Shown: piece after piece, positions 1-11,250 of the stretch
Layout of the letters: each line of letters begins with the position of its first letter
How positions within the stretch are numbered: the stretch's first letter is position 1
Assembly: GCA_033964015.1 (NCBI GenBank)
Contig: CM066925.1
Location: 186,001 to 250,000, forward strand
Direction of reading: 5' to 3'
Length of the DNA: 64,000 nucleotides
Source: Scolanthus callimorphus
Taxonomy: Eukaryota > Cnidaria > Anthozoa > Actiniaria > Edwardsiidae
Program-made: the position numbers and the translations under genes
Notes under the pieces: model-generated
What the model was told of the DNA's origin: nothing
Database searches by the model: none
The model's input: only the letters and a program-made list of their open reading frames with translations

Positions 1-288
1 TTTGCTTATCAAAATGTGATAATCTTATGAAAACTAAATAAGATAAACTTGCCGAAGGAAATTAATTAAAATAACGCCCAAGATATTGCATTCTTGCAAG
101 TTAGTGTAACTTGCGCACTTCCATGTAACAACAGGAACTACATTCCTAAGCATTGAGTAAGTCACGTCCCTAACACCAAAAGATTATTGTGATATAGAAA
201 GTATTGAATATGAAAAATCTCTAATCTATTATTGCAATATGCAGAGTCTCTAGCTGCTTAGAAATTTGTGTCTATTGACCCTGTCACA
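1..288 (-). repeat. Terminal 288 bp of the 3' LTR of the Gypsy element
   Basis: Ends in CCTGTCACA at 288, the same end as the right LTR at 7369. The remaining 1.5 kb or so of this LTR must lie outside the window. Confidence 0.95.
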
Positions 289-301
289 CTCTCCCCTCCT
301 T
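289..301 (-). other. Polypurine tract
   Basis: On the minus strand this reads AAGGAGGGGAGAG and directly abuts the 3' LTR, where the plus-strand primer for reverse transcription is expected. Confidence 0.85.
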
Positions 302-327
302 AATTTCGCCATGTCCTCATGCGACTA

Positions 328-3111
328 TTAGACCATACTAACCACTAAGCTATCCAACACTGACTTGGGTAGGTTAAACTTGTTGCTATGGTAACCAGCA
401 GTCGCCCTGGTAGATCGTCTCAGGGGAATCTCATCCTCACTGCTTGCGCTGTCCTCTGAGTCATCTCCACTAAAACCATCAACTGGAGCATCTGGTGGTT
501 CCATATCGGCATAGGCATGGGGTGGTGGAATCACCTCTATGGCCAACTCTTGGTCAGTGTCATCATCTGATGAACTAGGTATGACTGTGGGTTGTCGTCT
601 GACTGGCCTTGCTGGTGTTGCTCTCCTGGCTGGCTGTAGTACTGTTGGAGGGCAGACTTGCAGCTCAGCTCGGTTCACAGTCCTCTCATTACCATGTCCA
701 TCAGCTGGCTCTATGACATAGGTGCCATTCTCTTTCCGCTCAATAACCTTAAACACCTTTTCACCCCATCTGTCCTGGATCTTATTACGTCCTCTGACCC
801 CACGGTTCCTTTTGAGTACCCTAGTACCGACAGCAATGGTATCATCCTTCGTTCGCCGATTTCTGTCATACTGTTTCTTACGTCTCTCTGTCTGTCTGAC
901 GAACATATCCAAGGCCCTCTGATAGGCACTCCTTAGTTCCTCCTGGTGCTTGGTGACCCAGCTGCTTGATGTGTGGTCTTCCTCCTCAGCGTCTATCAAC
1001 CGGTCAATGGGAAGACGGGGGTCCCTCCCAAACATCAGGTAGAAAGGTGAATAGCTGGTGCTGGTGTGTGGTGTGGCGTTGTAGGCATAGCAGAGCTCCT
1101 TGAGGTGTTCAGACCAGCGCCTCTTTTTCTCATGTGGGAGCGTGCGCAGTAGCTCATGGAGCGTCCGATTAAACCTTTCGCACTGGCCATTTCCTTCCGG
1201 GTGGTAAGGGGTTGTCTTGGACTTCTTCATGCCATACAAGGCACACAGCTCTCTGATGATTTCTGCCTCAAACGATCGGCCCTGGTCAGAGTGTATCCTC
1301 TGCGGAACTCCGTACACCATCAACCACTCTTTGATTAGCACCTTGGCCACAGTGGAGGCCTTCTGGTTCCTGGTAGGTACTGCTACTGTGAACTTTGTAA
1401 AGACGTCTGTCAGTACCAGCACGTTCTCACGCCCATCAGATGCCGGTTCAAGTTGGGTAAAGTCCATTGCTAGGACTTCAAGAGGCTTGGTTGCTATAAT
1501 GCTGCCCATAGGTGTTCTGACAGGGAGGTAGGGCCCCTTGGCGACCACACACCGCTCGCACTTAGAGATCCACTGCTTGACAGCAGTGTGAGCCCCAGGC
1601 CACCAGCACCGGCTCCTCAGCACTTGCTCTGTTCTCTCTGCTCCTTGATGCCCCAGGTGGTCATGGGAAGCCTTGAGTACCTCATCCTTCATAGCTGCTG
1701 GGATCACTAGGCGTTGGACATCCTGGCCATTGTTGCCCTGAAGTGTCCTGTACAGGATTCCATCCTTTTCCGTGATACTGCTCAAGTGACTCAGCAGCCT
1801 GCGTGCCTCTTTGGTCTCACGCCTCCACTCTCCCGGGTGTGGTTTCCGTCTAAGCGCCATGTAGTGCCTCACTCTAGTTAGTGCTGGGTCCCTCTGCTGG
1901 AGCTCCCTGATCTGTTCTTTCTGGAGGGTCGGCAGGTAGGTGGCCTCCTCATTCGTCTGGTCCACTTGTGCTGTCACCCCCAGTTCTGCAACTCTGATGG
2001 CATCCTCTAGCAACTCCAGCCTTACACCCTCTGGGATGACTGTTGTCCCAGTAACCATAGCTAACATCTCTGTCACAGATGGTTCTAGCTCCTCGTCTTC
2101 ATCATGGCGTCGGCGGCTCAGTGCATCGGCATTGGTGTTGTGCTTGCCTGCTCGGTACTCTATCTTAAAATTGAAGCTTGCCAACTCAGCAGCCCATCTC
2201 TGCTCTACGGCTTTCAACTTGCTCTTCGTCTGTAGGTAAGTAAGTGGGTTGTTGTCGGTGTACACAACAAACTCTGAGCCAGTGAGGTACTCTCGGAATT
2301 TCTCACATACAGCCCACTTAAGAGCTAGCAGCTCCAGCTTCATTGACGAGTAGTTCTCCATGTTTTTCTCTGGCCCATGGAGACTTCTGCTTGCATAGGC
2401 CACCACCCTCAGCTTTCCGTCCTCCTGCTTCTGTGACAGCACTGCTCCTAGCCCCTTGTCTGACGCATCCGTCTCTACCACAAAGGGCTTGCGGTAGTCC
2501 GGGTATGCCAGTACAGGTGCATTGGTCAAGGCGATCCTCAGTCCCTCAAATGCTTGTTGACAGTCACTGTCCCAGCGCTCACTGTGAATGGTGCCATGCT
2601 TCCTCTTCCCTCCATCAGCCAGCTCAGCCACTAACTTGTGAAGCGGTGCTGCCTTCTGAGCGAAGGTTGGTACAAAGCGGCGATAGTATGAGGCGAATCC
2701 AAGGAATGACCTCAGCTCCTTCAGTGTCCTCGGGGTTGGCCAGCGTGCTACTGCTTCCGTCTTTACTGAGTCGGTCGACACTCCGTCAGCTGACACTACA
2801 TGCCCCAGATAGGTCACCTTGTTCTGGAAGAATTGACACTTTGCAGGTTCAATCTTCAGACCATGCTCCCTTAGCTTCCGGAATACCAACTCGAGTCGCT
2901 GCAGGTGATCTGTCACACCTTGGCTGAACACGATGATGTCGTCCAGGTACACCAGCAGGATTTTCAGGATGTCGTCTCGGAAGATGTTGGTCATCAGTCG
3001 CTGAAAGGTAGCGGGCGCATTGCACAACCCAAAAGGCATTCTGACGTATTCAAAAAGGCCTAATGGGCTAGTGAACGCTGTCTTGTGCTGGTCAGCTGGG
3101 TTCACCTCCAC
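328..3111 (-). pseudogene. pol: Gypsy pol, C-terminal part: RT palm and thumb, RNase H, integrase
   Basis: A 927-codon open frame. It begins just after RT motif A would have been, so it is a broken piece rather than a separate gene. The RT active-site box YLDDIIVFS is near residue 56. RNase H follows, with the DAS and TDN acidic positions. The integrase has an HHCC zinc-binding region (HLGHQG near residue 485, then CERC), a catalytic core with D-D-E signatures (MDFTQ, SDQGRSFE, HPEGNGQCERFN) and a GPY/F-like C-terminal region. There is no chromodomain. This frame itself is uninterrupted. The first residue is an arbitrary in-frame valine codon, not a true start. Confidence 0.93.
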
Positions 3112-4088
3112 TTGGTTGTATGCACTCCAAGTGCGTCTAGCGACTCATCGATCCTTGGTAGCGGGTATGCGTCCCTTCTGGTCTTGGCGTTGAGACGACG
3201 GTAGTCCACACACAGACGCAGCGCTCCAGACTTCTTCCTTACCAACACGATCGGGGAGGCGTAGTCGCTCTGGCTGGGCCGGATGACCCCCCTGTTGAGC
3301 AGTGTTTGCAGATGCTCCTTCACCTCCTCGAACTGGTTGGGTGGAATCCGTCTGTGGCGCTGGTTAACTGGAACTTCATCCTCAGTGTGGATTCTGTGTT
3401 GGACCGTCGACGTACAGCCCAGTTCCTCTCCTTCACAAGAGAATACATCTGTATACTCCCTAAAAATCCTCAGTGCTTCTCTCCTCTCCTCTTCTGTCCC
3501 TGGGAAGCCAACGAGTAGTTCCTCTAGGTGCCCATCTGCTTCCGGCGCAGCGACGGCATTGTCTGAGCTCTTCATGGATACACCCAGACAGTCTGCACCA
3601 GGAGCATAGGACACCACTACCTCGTTGGATCCCGTGGTGAACTTCAATTCCTCTTGCGTCACTATGTCTGCGGGTTGGATTGTCGCAAGACACATCCTCC
3701 CACGCAGGTGGACCCCTCTTCCGGTAGGGTTTGCAACCTGTACCGTGAAGTTGGATCTCGACGCATCCACCAGCATTGTTGTCACCTGAAGTCTCCCTGG
3801 CAGGGCGATGTCGAGTGGTTCTACCAAAGCAATTGCTCCACAAGGCATTCCTGTGGCAGCAACTGTCATCACTGTATTTGGTGGGATCCACACGGCATCC
3901 TTGCCAGCCACCCTCACTAGCCTCCGTCTCTTGGGTTTCTGGCTTGGCTGCTCTGATGATGACGCACTGGGACTGCCTTCCAGCATTTCCGCCCACTTCG
4001 GGATCTTCGCCAGTACGTTCATACCCAGGACTCCAGGTTGCCTCCTCCTTTGCTTGACAATGGCTGCTGTGTCTTTGAGGACAAGCAC
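3102..4088 (-). pseudogene. pol: Gypsy pol, middle part: spacer and N-terminal RT
   Basis: A 328-codon frame that continues the protease frame after a frameshift. The last 70 or so residues are the RT fingers: HRRIPP, GVIRPSQSDYASPIVLVRKKSG, LRLCVDYRRLN and YPLPRIDESLDAL are all standard Ty3/Gypsy RT boxes. The frame then runs into the out-of-frame end VHTTKWR. The stretch that should follow, with motif A and its catalytic aspartate, is absent. Comparison with the family suggests a loss of roughly 35-50 bp at about 3110-3125, which also changes frame. Confidence 0.9.
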
Positions 4089-4384
4089 TCCACACTTGGG
4101 ATTGTCACACCTCCCACGGCGATGTCCAGCTCCAGATATCCAAGGTATGGGATTTCAAGCCCGTTAGCACCACGGAGATTCAGCAACTTCCCTCCTTGAA
4201 TTCCGCCACATACGGACTTGAGCTTCTCTCTGTAGAAGGACTCCGTCACCAAGGTTACCATGGAGCCGGTGTCGACCAGGCACTCTACCTCCACGCCGGC
4301 CAACTTTGCACTGGTAGTTGGTGTACCACCAACTAGATTTGGAAGGGGTGAGCCACTGTCTTCCTCCTCCACCGCCTGGCTCAC
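4019..4384 (-). pseudogene. pol: Gypsy retropepsin-like protease region
   Basis: A 121-codon frame with the aspartic protease box LVDTGSMVTLV near residues 35-45. It overlaps the end of gag in the -1 frame relative to gag, so expression by -1 frameshifting near the gag stop is plausible. The reading frame has no ATG at the overlap (the first codon is GTG). Homology of the downstream text jumps to another frame at about 4077-4080, which looks like loss of one base in the coding strand. The residues after IPSVECL in this frame are therefore out of register. Confidence 0.85.
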
Positions 4385-5457
4385 TGCGGGGGAGTTGAGC
4401 CGTTTAAAGCCGGCTCCTTCCTCCTTTGTTGTCCTTGCGGTGGCCTCCTCTGCTGACTCTGCTGTCCTTCTGAGGGAAGTTGTTGCTTAGGACACTCTCG
4501 GGCAAAGTGTCCCCCCTCGCCACAGTTGTAACAGTTGCCACCACTTGGTCGGGGTCGCCACGCCATGGCAGCCAGCAGCTGGTTCAGTGTCTGTTGCTGT
4601 TGGTCCAGGATCTGTCTCTGCTGATCGATGTGTGACATCAGGGTTTTCTGTTGCCTTTGCATTTCCTCAGCTAGCAGTTTTTGCCCTGACACCAACTCCG
4701 TCAGCACCTTCTTTCTTCCTGCTACCTCTATAGCCTCCACGTCTACTTCTATGGCTGCTTCCCTCACTGCCGCTGTCCGTCTTGGGAGGGGATCCTCTTC
4801 CATGTAGCGGTGGACCTCCAGTCGAACTTGTTGGTAGGTTGCTGTCGGGTGGTCTCGTCCCCAGCGCTTGATGTCTCGTCTCAGGGTGGGGTCACGGAGG
4901 TTTTCTATGAACTGCTCCCGAAGGAGCCTGTCCTTATCCTCCATTACCTCACCACTGAGGCGCTCCACACGGCCCAGCAGTACCATCAGGGCGTGAGCGA
5001 AGTCCTGGGCAGTCTCTTTCTCGGCTTGACTCCTGGCAAAGAACTTCCTCATGGCCTGCGTCTGTGATAACTGTTCACCAAAGGCCTCTCTCAGGATGTC
5101 GAACACTCCCTGGGTGGTAGCCCACTGTGCTGCTGGGCGCAACTTGACCTCCTCCTTCGCCACGCCCTCCAGGTGGAACAGCAGGTTGTCCACGGCATCA
5201 CCCTCCGTCTGCCCTTGAACAGCCCTCCTGGCATCTGCTATCCAGTCCTCTAGGATTCGGTCGTCCCTGGTCCCTCCATACCTCCCAAACTTCCGCTCTC
5301 GTGGCACGGTAACCCGGATTGGGGCCATATTGGCACTGGAGCTTGGGCCGGGGCCACCACTGGTATCTGGTTGGGGCTGCTGCTGCTGCTGTAGAAGCAC
5401 CTCCATCGCCTCTAACTTGGCCTTCAGGGCAGCAACTTGACTCTCTACAGCTTCCAT
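4381..5457 (-). CDS. gag: Gypsy Gag with a CCHC zinc knuckle
   Basis: 358 aa. The start is the ATG at 5457, soon after the primer binding site and the first in frame. There is an N-terminal glutamine-rich coiled segment, a central Gag capsid-like region (retrotrans_gag type, with WIADARRAVQG and FARSQAEKETAQDFAHAL), and a nucleocapsid zinc knuckle CYNCGEGGHFAREC at residues 309-322. A basic, glutamine-rich tail ends at TGA 4381-4383. The frame is intact. The protein would form the particle that packages element RNA. Gag and pro overlap in different frames. Confidence 0.92.
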   Translation of the reverse strand: MEAVESQVAALKAKLEAMEVLLQQQQQPQPDTSGGPGPSSSANMAPIRVTVPRERKFGRYGGTRDDRILEDWIADARRAVQGQTEGDAVDNLLFHLEGVAKEEVKLRPAAQWATTQGVFDILREAFGEQLSQTQAMRKFFARSQAEKETAQDFAHALMVLLGRVERLSGEVMEDKDRLLREQFIENLRDPTLRRDIKRWGRDHPTATYQQVRLEVHRYMEEDPLPRRTAAVREAAIEVDVEAIEVAGRKKVLTELVSGQKLLAEEMQRQQKTLMSHIDQQRQILDQQQQTLNQLLAAMAWRPRPSGGNCYNCGEGGHFARECPKQQLPSEGQQSQQRRPPQGQQRRKEPALNGSTPPQ

Positions 5458-5517
5458 TAGTTATTCCCGTTTATTATTTTTCCAACAAAAGTTTTTAAAG
5501 TATGTTTTTTTACACTT

Positions 5518-5537
5518 GAATCCCACTTCTGACACCA
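5518..5537 (-). other. Primer binding site complementary to tRNA-Leu
   Basis: The plus strand reads GAATCCCACTTCTGACACCA, which matches the 3' end of metazoan tRNA-Leu(CAA) including CCA, as I recall that tRNA. It lies 5 nt inside the 5' LTR. The minus strand is therefore the coding strand of the element. Confidence 0.85.
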
Positions 5538-5542
5538 GAAAA

Positions 5543-7369
5543 TGTAACAGGACGGAATGGGCGGTTGCGCAGGAACCAGTAGGATTCAAGGAATATTGTC
5601 TCTAAATACTTTTATTAAACAAAATGAGCCTAAAAAATATACAATGATTTGTGCAAGACCTAAACAAGTAGCATACTGATAGCCAAAAGTATAAAAAGTA
5701 AATTTAAACAGTAAAATAAACGGTACAATAAACGGGAAATAAACGGGAATACTAATAGAATACAGTAGCCCTGTAACAATACAAAATGGATTGCTATTAG
5801 TTGACTAAACATTACAGTACATACTTGAATGAATTAAGAAATAGTGAACAACCTATTTATACTAACATATAGTAAGAAGAAATATAGTACAACAAACAAA
5901 ATGTGTTTGATGTCCCGAGATTATAATACAATTCTAACTGAACAGAAAAACTAGAAAATAGAATCAAAATTCTGCATTGAAAGCCTGTGTTTACAACTTA
6001 AAAATAGAACGGAAGTGACGTAGATCACTATGAATATTCTAGCTAATTAAAATGGTCATGCGATAAGCAGAAGCGAACTCGCATAGAAAACTGATAAAAC
6101 TCTTATACAGAAATGCAAAATTACTATGGAAAATGTTACTCAAATGGCATAACATAACTAGGAAAGGATTCTACTTTACAGCATGAAAGGTTAGAACAAT
6201 TAATGTAACGGGTGAACTGTATAGGAAGTTGATAATTTGCGAACAAATATTTCTGACCTGAATGACCTGAGTTTATGTTGAAGCGATGAACCGTAAAGAA
6301 CAAAGTAACTAGAAGAAATTACTAAAACGGTAGCTAAAATAGTCTAAAATAATTGGAGAAGTGAACCAAAAGTGATTGTAATAAAACAGAATGAGTTTAC
6401 CTACAAATTTGCCTAGTGTGTGTGTAAAGGAATCCAAAATAGTTAAGAAAACTTGAGATACGGAACGAGATAAGACACGTGGAGCGTGTCGACTGTTACA
6501 ACAACAAATTAAAGCAAATTGACTCAATATTGCGGATTATTACAACAGCAAAATAGTCTAAAGAAAACTAGTGAAATTGTATGGAACGAAAACAGATTTC
6601 CAAGCTATACTATTAATAAACAAGCAAGATACCGAAATTACTGAAGTAAAATAAACTACAAAATACGGTTATGAACACTAGACAATGCGGTCAACTAAGC
6701 TAAGATAGGCTACGCTTTTACGATAATTTAGTGAACGATTTAACAACATGAATCATTTCTAATATACAGTGAGCAACACAAAAGTAGCTGAAAACATTCT
6801 AAGAGCTAAACTAGATATAAATCGTGACTTATAGGTCAAGAGTTAGTTACTGCTAATAACTTAATCTCACTTTACATACCTCAACAGAAGATCTTTCCTC
6901 TTCTCAGCTTAGCAATAAGCAATAGAATCCGTTCCATTCCACAACTCAAAAACAACTGAAAAACTGGCTAAAGGTGACCTGTATTTATATGAACGAAACA
7001 AGCGTGGGGCAACATTCTTTAAATTCTACAACTTGTTGCCAAAATACGCCTTTTCCGTATTACAATGCGCGGTACACTTGATTTGCTTATCAAAATGTGA
7101 TAATCTTATGAAAACTAAATAAGATAAACTTGCCGAAGGAAATTAATTAAAATAACGCCCAAGAAATTGCATTCTTGCAAGTTAGTGTAACTTGCGCACT
7201 TCCATGTAACAACAGGAACTACATTCCTAAGCATTGAGTAAGTCACGTCCCTAACACCAAAAGATTATTGTGATATAGAAAGTATTGAATATGAAAAATC
7301 TCTAATCTATTATTGCAATATGCAGAGTCTCTAGCTGCTTAGAAATTTGTGTCTATTGACCCTGTCACA
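5543..7369 (-). repeat. Complete 5' LTR of the Gypsy element, 1,827 bp
   Basis: On the minus strand it begins TGTGACAGGG and ends CCTGTTACA, the TG..CA ends of an LTR with imperfect inverted tips. The inner boundary is set by the primer binding site and the outer by the end shared with the left LTR. It is long for a Gypsy LTR. Short open frames inside it look spurious. Confidence 0.92.
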
Positions 7370-7518
7370 TAAGTTTCAGATAGGGATTCCACGCCTGTTT
7401 GACACTCAATAAAGTGTTCTATATGTTTGGTACCCAAGAAGGGGATTCTGGAATGCTTGGGACCCCCTGGATACACCACTGTGGGCACACCACAATTTTA
7501 GTTTTCCTTTTGTTTTAG

Positions 7519-7617
7519 GTGATTATTGGAGGTGTGCTGTCAAGTTTTATTAGCGGCCTGCCCTATGTTTACCACCATGGAACTGAAAACATTTTAGGAC
7601 TCTGGAAAGATGCATAA
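7519..7617 (+). CDS. Possible terminal exon of an unidentified host gene
   Basis: A pyrimidine-rich acceptor (TTTTCCTTTTGTTTTAG) ends at 7518. It is followed by 32 open codons (VIIGGVLSSFISGLPY and onward to LGLWKDA) and TAA at 7615-7617. The frame is closed directly upstream by the TAG of the acceptor, as expected for a real exon. The peptide looks like the end of a small membrane protein, but I do not recognise it. If real, its upstream exons lie to the left and the Gypsy element sits in its last intron. An acceptor plus a short open run can also occur by chance. Confidence 0.35.
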   Translation: MIIGGVLSSFISGLPYVYHHGTENILGLWKDA

Positions 7618-7660
7618 AATGAGAGAGCAGAAAAAGTGTTTGATAATTATATTGGCAATA

Positions 7661-7819
7661 TCAGTGGCGGATGCAGACCCTTAAGAAGGGGGCGGCTAAT
7701 ACAAGGATATACTACAGAGTTCAGACCAGGGGGGTGGCTAATCTTAAGGTTTTTACAAGAAATATGAGAACAAGGGGGTGGCTAGCCACCCTAATCACCC
7801 CCCTAGATCTGTCCTTGAC
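7661..7819. repeat. Short interspersed repeat with GTGGCGGAT..GATCTGTC ends
   Basis: The ends, CAGTGGCGGATGCAG and CCTAGATCTGTCC, resemble the inverted ends of the related copy at 51041-51182. Internally, GGGGGTGGCTA occurs twice. Probably a decayed MITE. Confidence 0.5.
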
Positions 7820-10149
7820 AGTATGTCATGTTGCAAACAAAGGCAATCTATTACCTAATTGTGTGCGCTTCGTTAACTATCTATTAACTCATAGAAAACT
7901 CGAATCAAAACAAAACCCTGAATTATTGTCATGCGCATACATACCATAATATGACTGTGCTGTTAACAAGACTATGTAGCTGTTCTGTTCCTCGAAGAAA
8001 GGGGGTTTGGGTATGTGTGAGAGGGGGGATTGAAGGCATGACTGTCGGAAATCTGGAATACAGGCTGACTCTTGCCTCACAGCCAGCTTGCACATGGGAG
8101 CATCCAAAGGGGGGTTGGCTGTCAGTAAGGGTCCAACACCTTTTTTGCCAACCCCAAAAAATTAACAGGCCCAAAATTTCGTACACAAAAACATTCCTGG
8201 ATACAGATTTTGTACCCAAAAATTCGGATACATAGTTCCATTGTCATTAGTTTTTGAATGAAATGGACTGTCATATTTGTGTTTAAGCCAAAAGATTATA
8301 ATCTGTTGGACCCCCACCCCACCCCTGAGATAAAAGCATATCATGTAAAAGCCTGCCATCATGGAAAGAGTAATCAAGAAACCTTTATTTGACAACATAG
8401 AATTTATAAGGCGCAATTTGTATAAACAATGTGAAAAGTTAGTCCAGATCAGTTTCCACAAAAGAAATACATCTGATGAATATTTAGTTCATATCAGAAA
8501 GGAAATTGATGAAGAAGACTGGTTAATCCACAAAGTGTGGAGAAAGTTTTAAAATTCACATGTAGGTGGTGGAGGGGTGAATACAACTCTTGCCAAGAGG
8601 AAATTCCATAAACCCTGTGCTGATAGTATGAATGATTTCTTGAATTACACAATTTGGCAATTTACCCCCCTCTTTACCTGCAGTTTCAAAAGAGATGGTG
8701 ATTTCTGTGAGTCAGCTGTAGCATGAAGCATGTACACGCTCATAAATGTGACATGTCAGTTTTACTATTAATTTTACCTAGTTAATTTTACCATGTCTGG
8801 TTGTAAATACCAACAACTGGTGATTGGGTTATTCTGCAGATGCCAGAAGTAGTATGATATCTGCATATTATTTTTTAATAATTTTTGGCATGACACAGTA
8901 AACAATGTGGGAGATATACAAATTCGCAAAAATATTCAGGGATTATAATAATTACAGCTTATATTTCTCTAAATTACTGTCCATTTGACTCTGTCACACA
9001 TAGAGAAGAAAATTTAAATCTTTTGAAATCGACAGAAACCTTTTTTTCAAAGACACTAACTTTGGCATCTTAATTTGCTCAAATCTTAGCAATCCTTCAC
9101 ATCCGAATCCCATGAAATTTTCCAAACTGCTTCCTTTAAACTTACTTTCCAATTTCATTTTTGCATTTTGTGACAATAATTACTTTCGTGTTTTCTAGGT
9201 GACCATGTCCTTTTTAAGCAGAAAACTGTCAGTAGAAAATTCGACACTCTTCAGATTCTATACATTGGGGCTTAAGCTTATACGAGAAATTAATTTGTAG
9301 TACGATTGCAGTGCCAATGTAGCAAGAAATATCAAAGAATTCGACTGAAAAGATAAATTGAGAATGAGCTTGGAGTAGTACTGTTGGGGTTAAACTTTAC
9401 TTAGGGCTTTTGGGGGAAGTACGAGCTTCCGCTTATCCACCTGGAACTTCATAGATATCGCCAGCTTGCCCAGTCTCAATGTGCATATTCTTTGCGTACA
9501 TCGATTGTTTCCTTCTTCTTTTTCGGTGTCATTCCACCACCAGTTGTTTACATGATATTGTACGTAAAACAGAAGTTTGCTGATATTCCGTCCTGTTAAT
9601 AGTTTACATCATTGAAATGCCATATTTTGACTCGCCTTCTGTTCCTTTTCCCTTCAGATTTCCATCTGTACCTGCTTTTTTACGCAGTTTTTAAAGTAAA
9701 ATCTCTTCGCCTACTCGACTTCCTCTCTTGGCAAAAATTTATCACGATCTCCGAGCAGACTTTGTTCGCGGCCTTTTTCGAGTTATTCCGTTACTCTTGT
9801 TTTTCTTAACACTTTCTTTCACCAGTTTGGTCTTCTTTTAGTATGTTCTTGAAAGCTCTTCATGTAATATTTCACGGTTCGGCAGAAATTGACCTGAAAC
9901 TTGAGGCCCTTTCCGATCCACCGAACGTTTTAGAAGGTTTGCAAGTACAAAATGGCGGAGTTTACATAATAAGCCATGTTTTGATGCATACATAAGGCGC
10001 GGTCTCTAAGTTTCCGATTTGGTCTATTCCTTGACAGGTCAGGGGTTGGGCCAACTTTCTTGATTGTGCGTGCCGCATGTGTTAGCCACCAAGATATCTT
10101 GCACTTTTTTTCTCATGTGAAACAGGTGCCAGTTTTGTCCCTACCCCAA
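7820..10149. other. No recognised gene; AT-rich sequence
   Basis: Only short open frames without recognisable domains occur here. Several G-rich patches are present (for example 7996-8030). I see no splice-bounded coding exon that I can support. Confidence 0.6.
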
Positions 10150-10362
10150 AGTTGTCCCAGGGTCTTCTCCATCGTTTTTCAAAATGGTGGATGACTCGGA
10201 GAAGGCCCTGGGGAGGCTGAGTCACATGACCATTTCACAACAAAGGACAACCTCGTTCCCATGTTTTCAAACAGTGGTCATGTGACTCAGCCTCCCCCAG
10301 GGTTTTCTACTCGACCAACCGCCATCTTGAAAATTACCCACAAGACCCTGGGGACGAGGTTG
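10150..10362. mobile_element. MITE of the CCCCAGGGTCTTCTC family
   Basis: The outer ends are inverted: CCCAGGGTCTTCTCC at the left and ACAAGACCCTGGGGACGAGG at the right. An inner inverted pair surrounds the centre (CTGAGTCACATGACC and GGTCATGTGACTCAG). This complete copy is the reference for the split copy that carries the foldback elements at 20386-46769. Confidence 0.75.
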
Positions 10363-10588
10363 ATATCTCGCCTCATGTGAACAAGCCCTACGGGTGTCTA
10401 CATTTTTATTAGTTGAGTTGTCCTCATGCTTTTTGTGTTTTGTAAAAGGCAGAAAGGCAATAATATTAGTCTAAATATAATAAATGTATTTTTGATACTA
10501 CAATTAACCACTACCATCTTTTATTCCTTATAATAGTTGGGAGCTCCGCTTTTAGGCAGTGCCTAAATCTATATATTACGATTATTAC

Positions 10589-10780
10589 GTAGTTGGAGAA
10601 ACGGTACACGACGATAATGCCGCTTTCTCTGCTCTTCAAAATTGTTTGTCGGGATGGGACTTTCCGAAAGTCTAAAACACATCAGGACAGCAGTTGGAGG
10701 CATTCGTACCGATACGAGTAACAGGAGATGCGAACTATATGGTCGAGCTTTTTGAGACAACAATCGAGCAAGAAATGAAG
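10589..10780 (+). pseudogene. Decayed coding fragment, possibly OTU-like
   Basis: 64 codons in one frame with a single TAA (at 10673), followed by a donor-like GTTAGT at 10781. The peptide includes SGWDFPKV, then FVPIRVTGDANYM. The second segment resembles the OTU cysteine protease motif V-x-GDGNC-hydrophobic seen in transposon-associated proteins, with the glycine and catalytic cysteine replaced by A and Y. The similarity is from memory and short, so it may be coincidental. Confidence 0.25.
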
Positions 10781-11250
10781 GTTAGTTTTATTCTGAGTAT
10801 AGCGACTTTGCTTTATCAGACTTGTTGTTAAATTAAATGTAAAATACATTAAATATCGAACTATTTCCATGTGGTTAAGGTTTCCAAACTGGTTTCGAAA
10901 GCAATGCACGCAGAGGGATTGGAAAAGATACAACAATGGAGCAAGTGAACAAGACGAGGTCAAGAAATTGTTGGAAAGCAGTGGAGGGAAAGCAGTTCAA
11001 CTGAGTCAGACTCTCTGGTTATTTATTGAAAATGCGTCTTTTTAATGCTGTTAGTTTTATATAATAACACGGCTTTCTGGTCAAATGAACACTAGTCTGC
11101 TTGCAGCCGTTCTTGAACTTATTCTTATACAGTTTATTATTGTCGACAAACCAACTAGCCTAATTGTTGTAACATTTGTTTTGCCAAATGCTTTTCTTGC
11201 TTAAAGTTTTGAGTAATGTTTTTTCATAGTCGTAATTTTACTCGAATAGT

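Larger units (their letters stand above)
1..7369 (-). mobile_element. Ty3/Gypsy LTR retrotransposon, truncated by the window start
   Basis: In minus orientation the order is right LTR (5' LTR of the element), primer binding site, gag, protease, RT, RNase H, integrase, polypurine tract, then the 3' LTR, of which only 288 bp lie inside the window. The visible 288 bp of the left LTR match 7082-7369 without indels and with one substitution (position 84 against 7165), so the insertion is young. Despite this, pol has a frameshift near 4080 and a deletion near 3110, so this copy cannot make an intact polyprotein. No envelope-like gene is seen. The target-site duplication cannot be checked because the left end is outside the window. 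Confidence 0.95.

Noticed and set aside
539..2927. Plus-strand frames across the Gypsy pol gene (up to 194 codons)
   Set aside because: Antisense shadows of the pol frame on the minus strand.
10879..11044. About 54 open codons after an AG (FPNWFRKQCTQRDWKRYNNG and onward)
   Set aside because: Poor polypyrimidine tract and no recognisable homology; too short to support.
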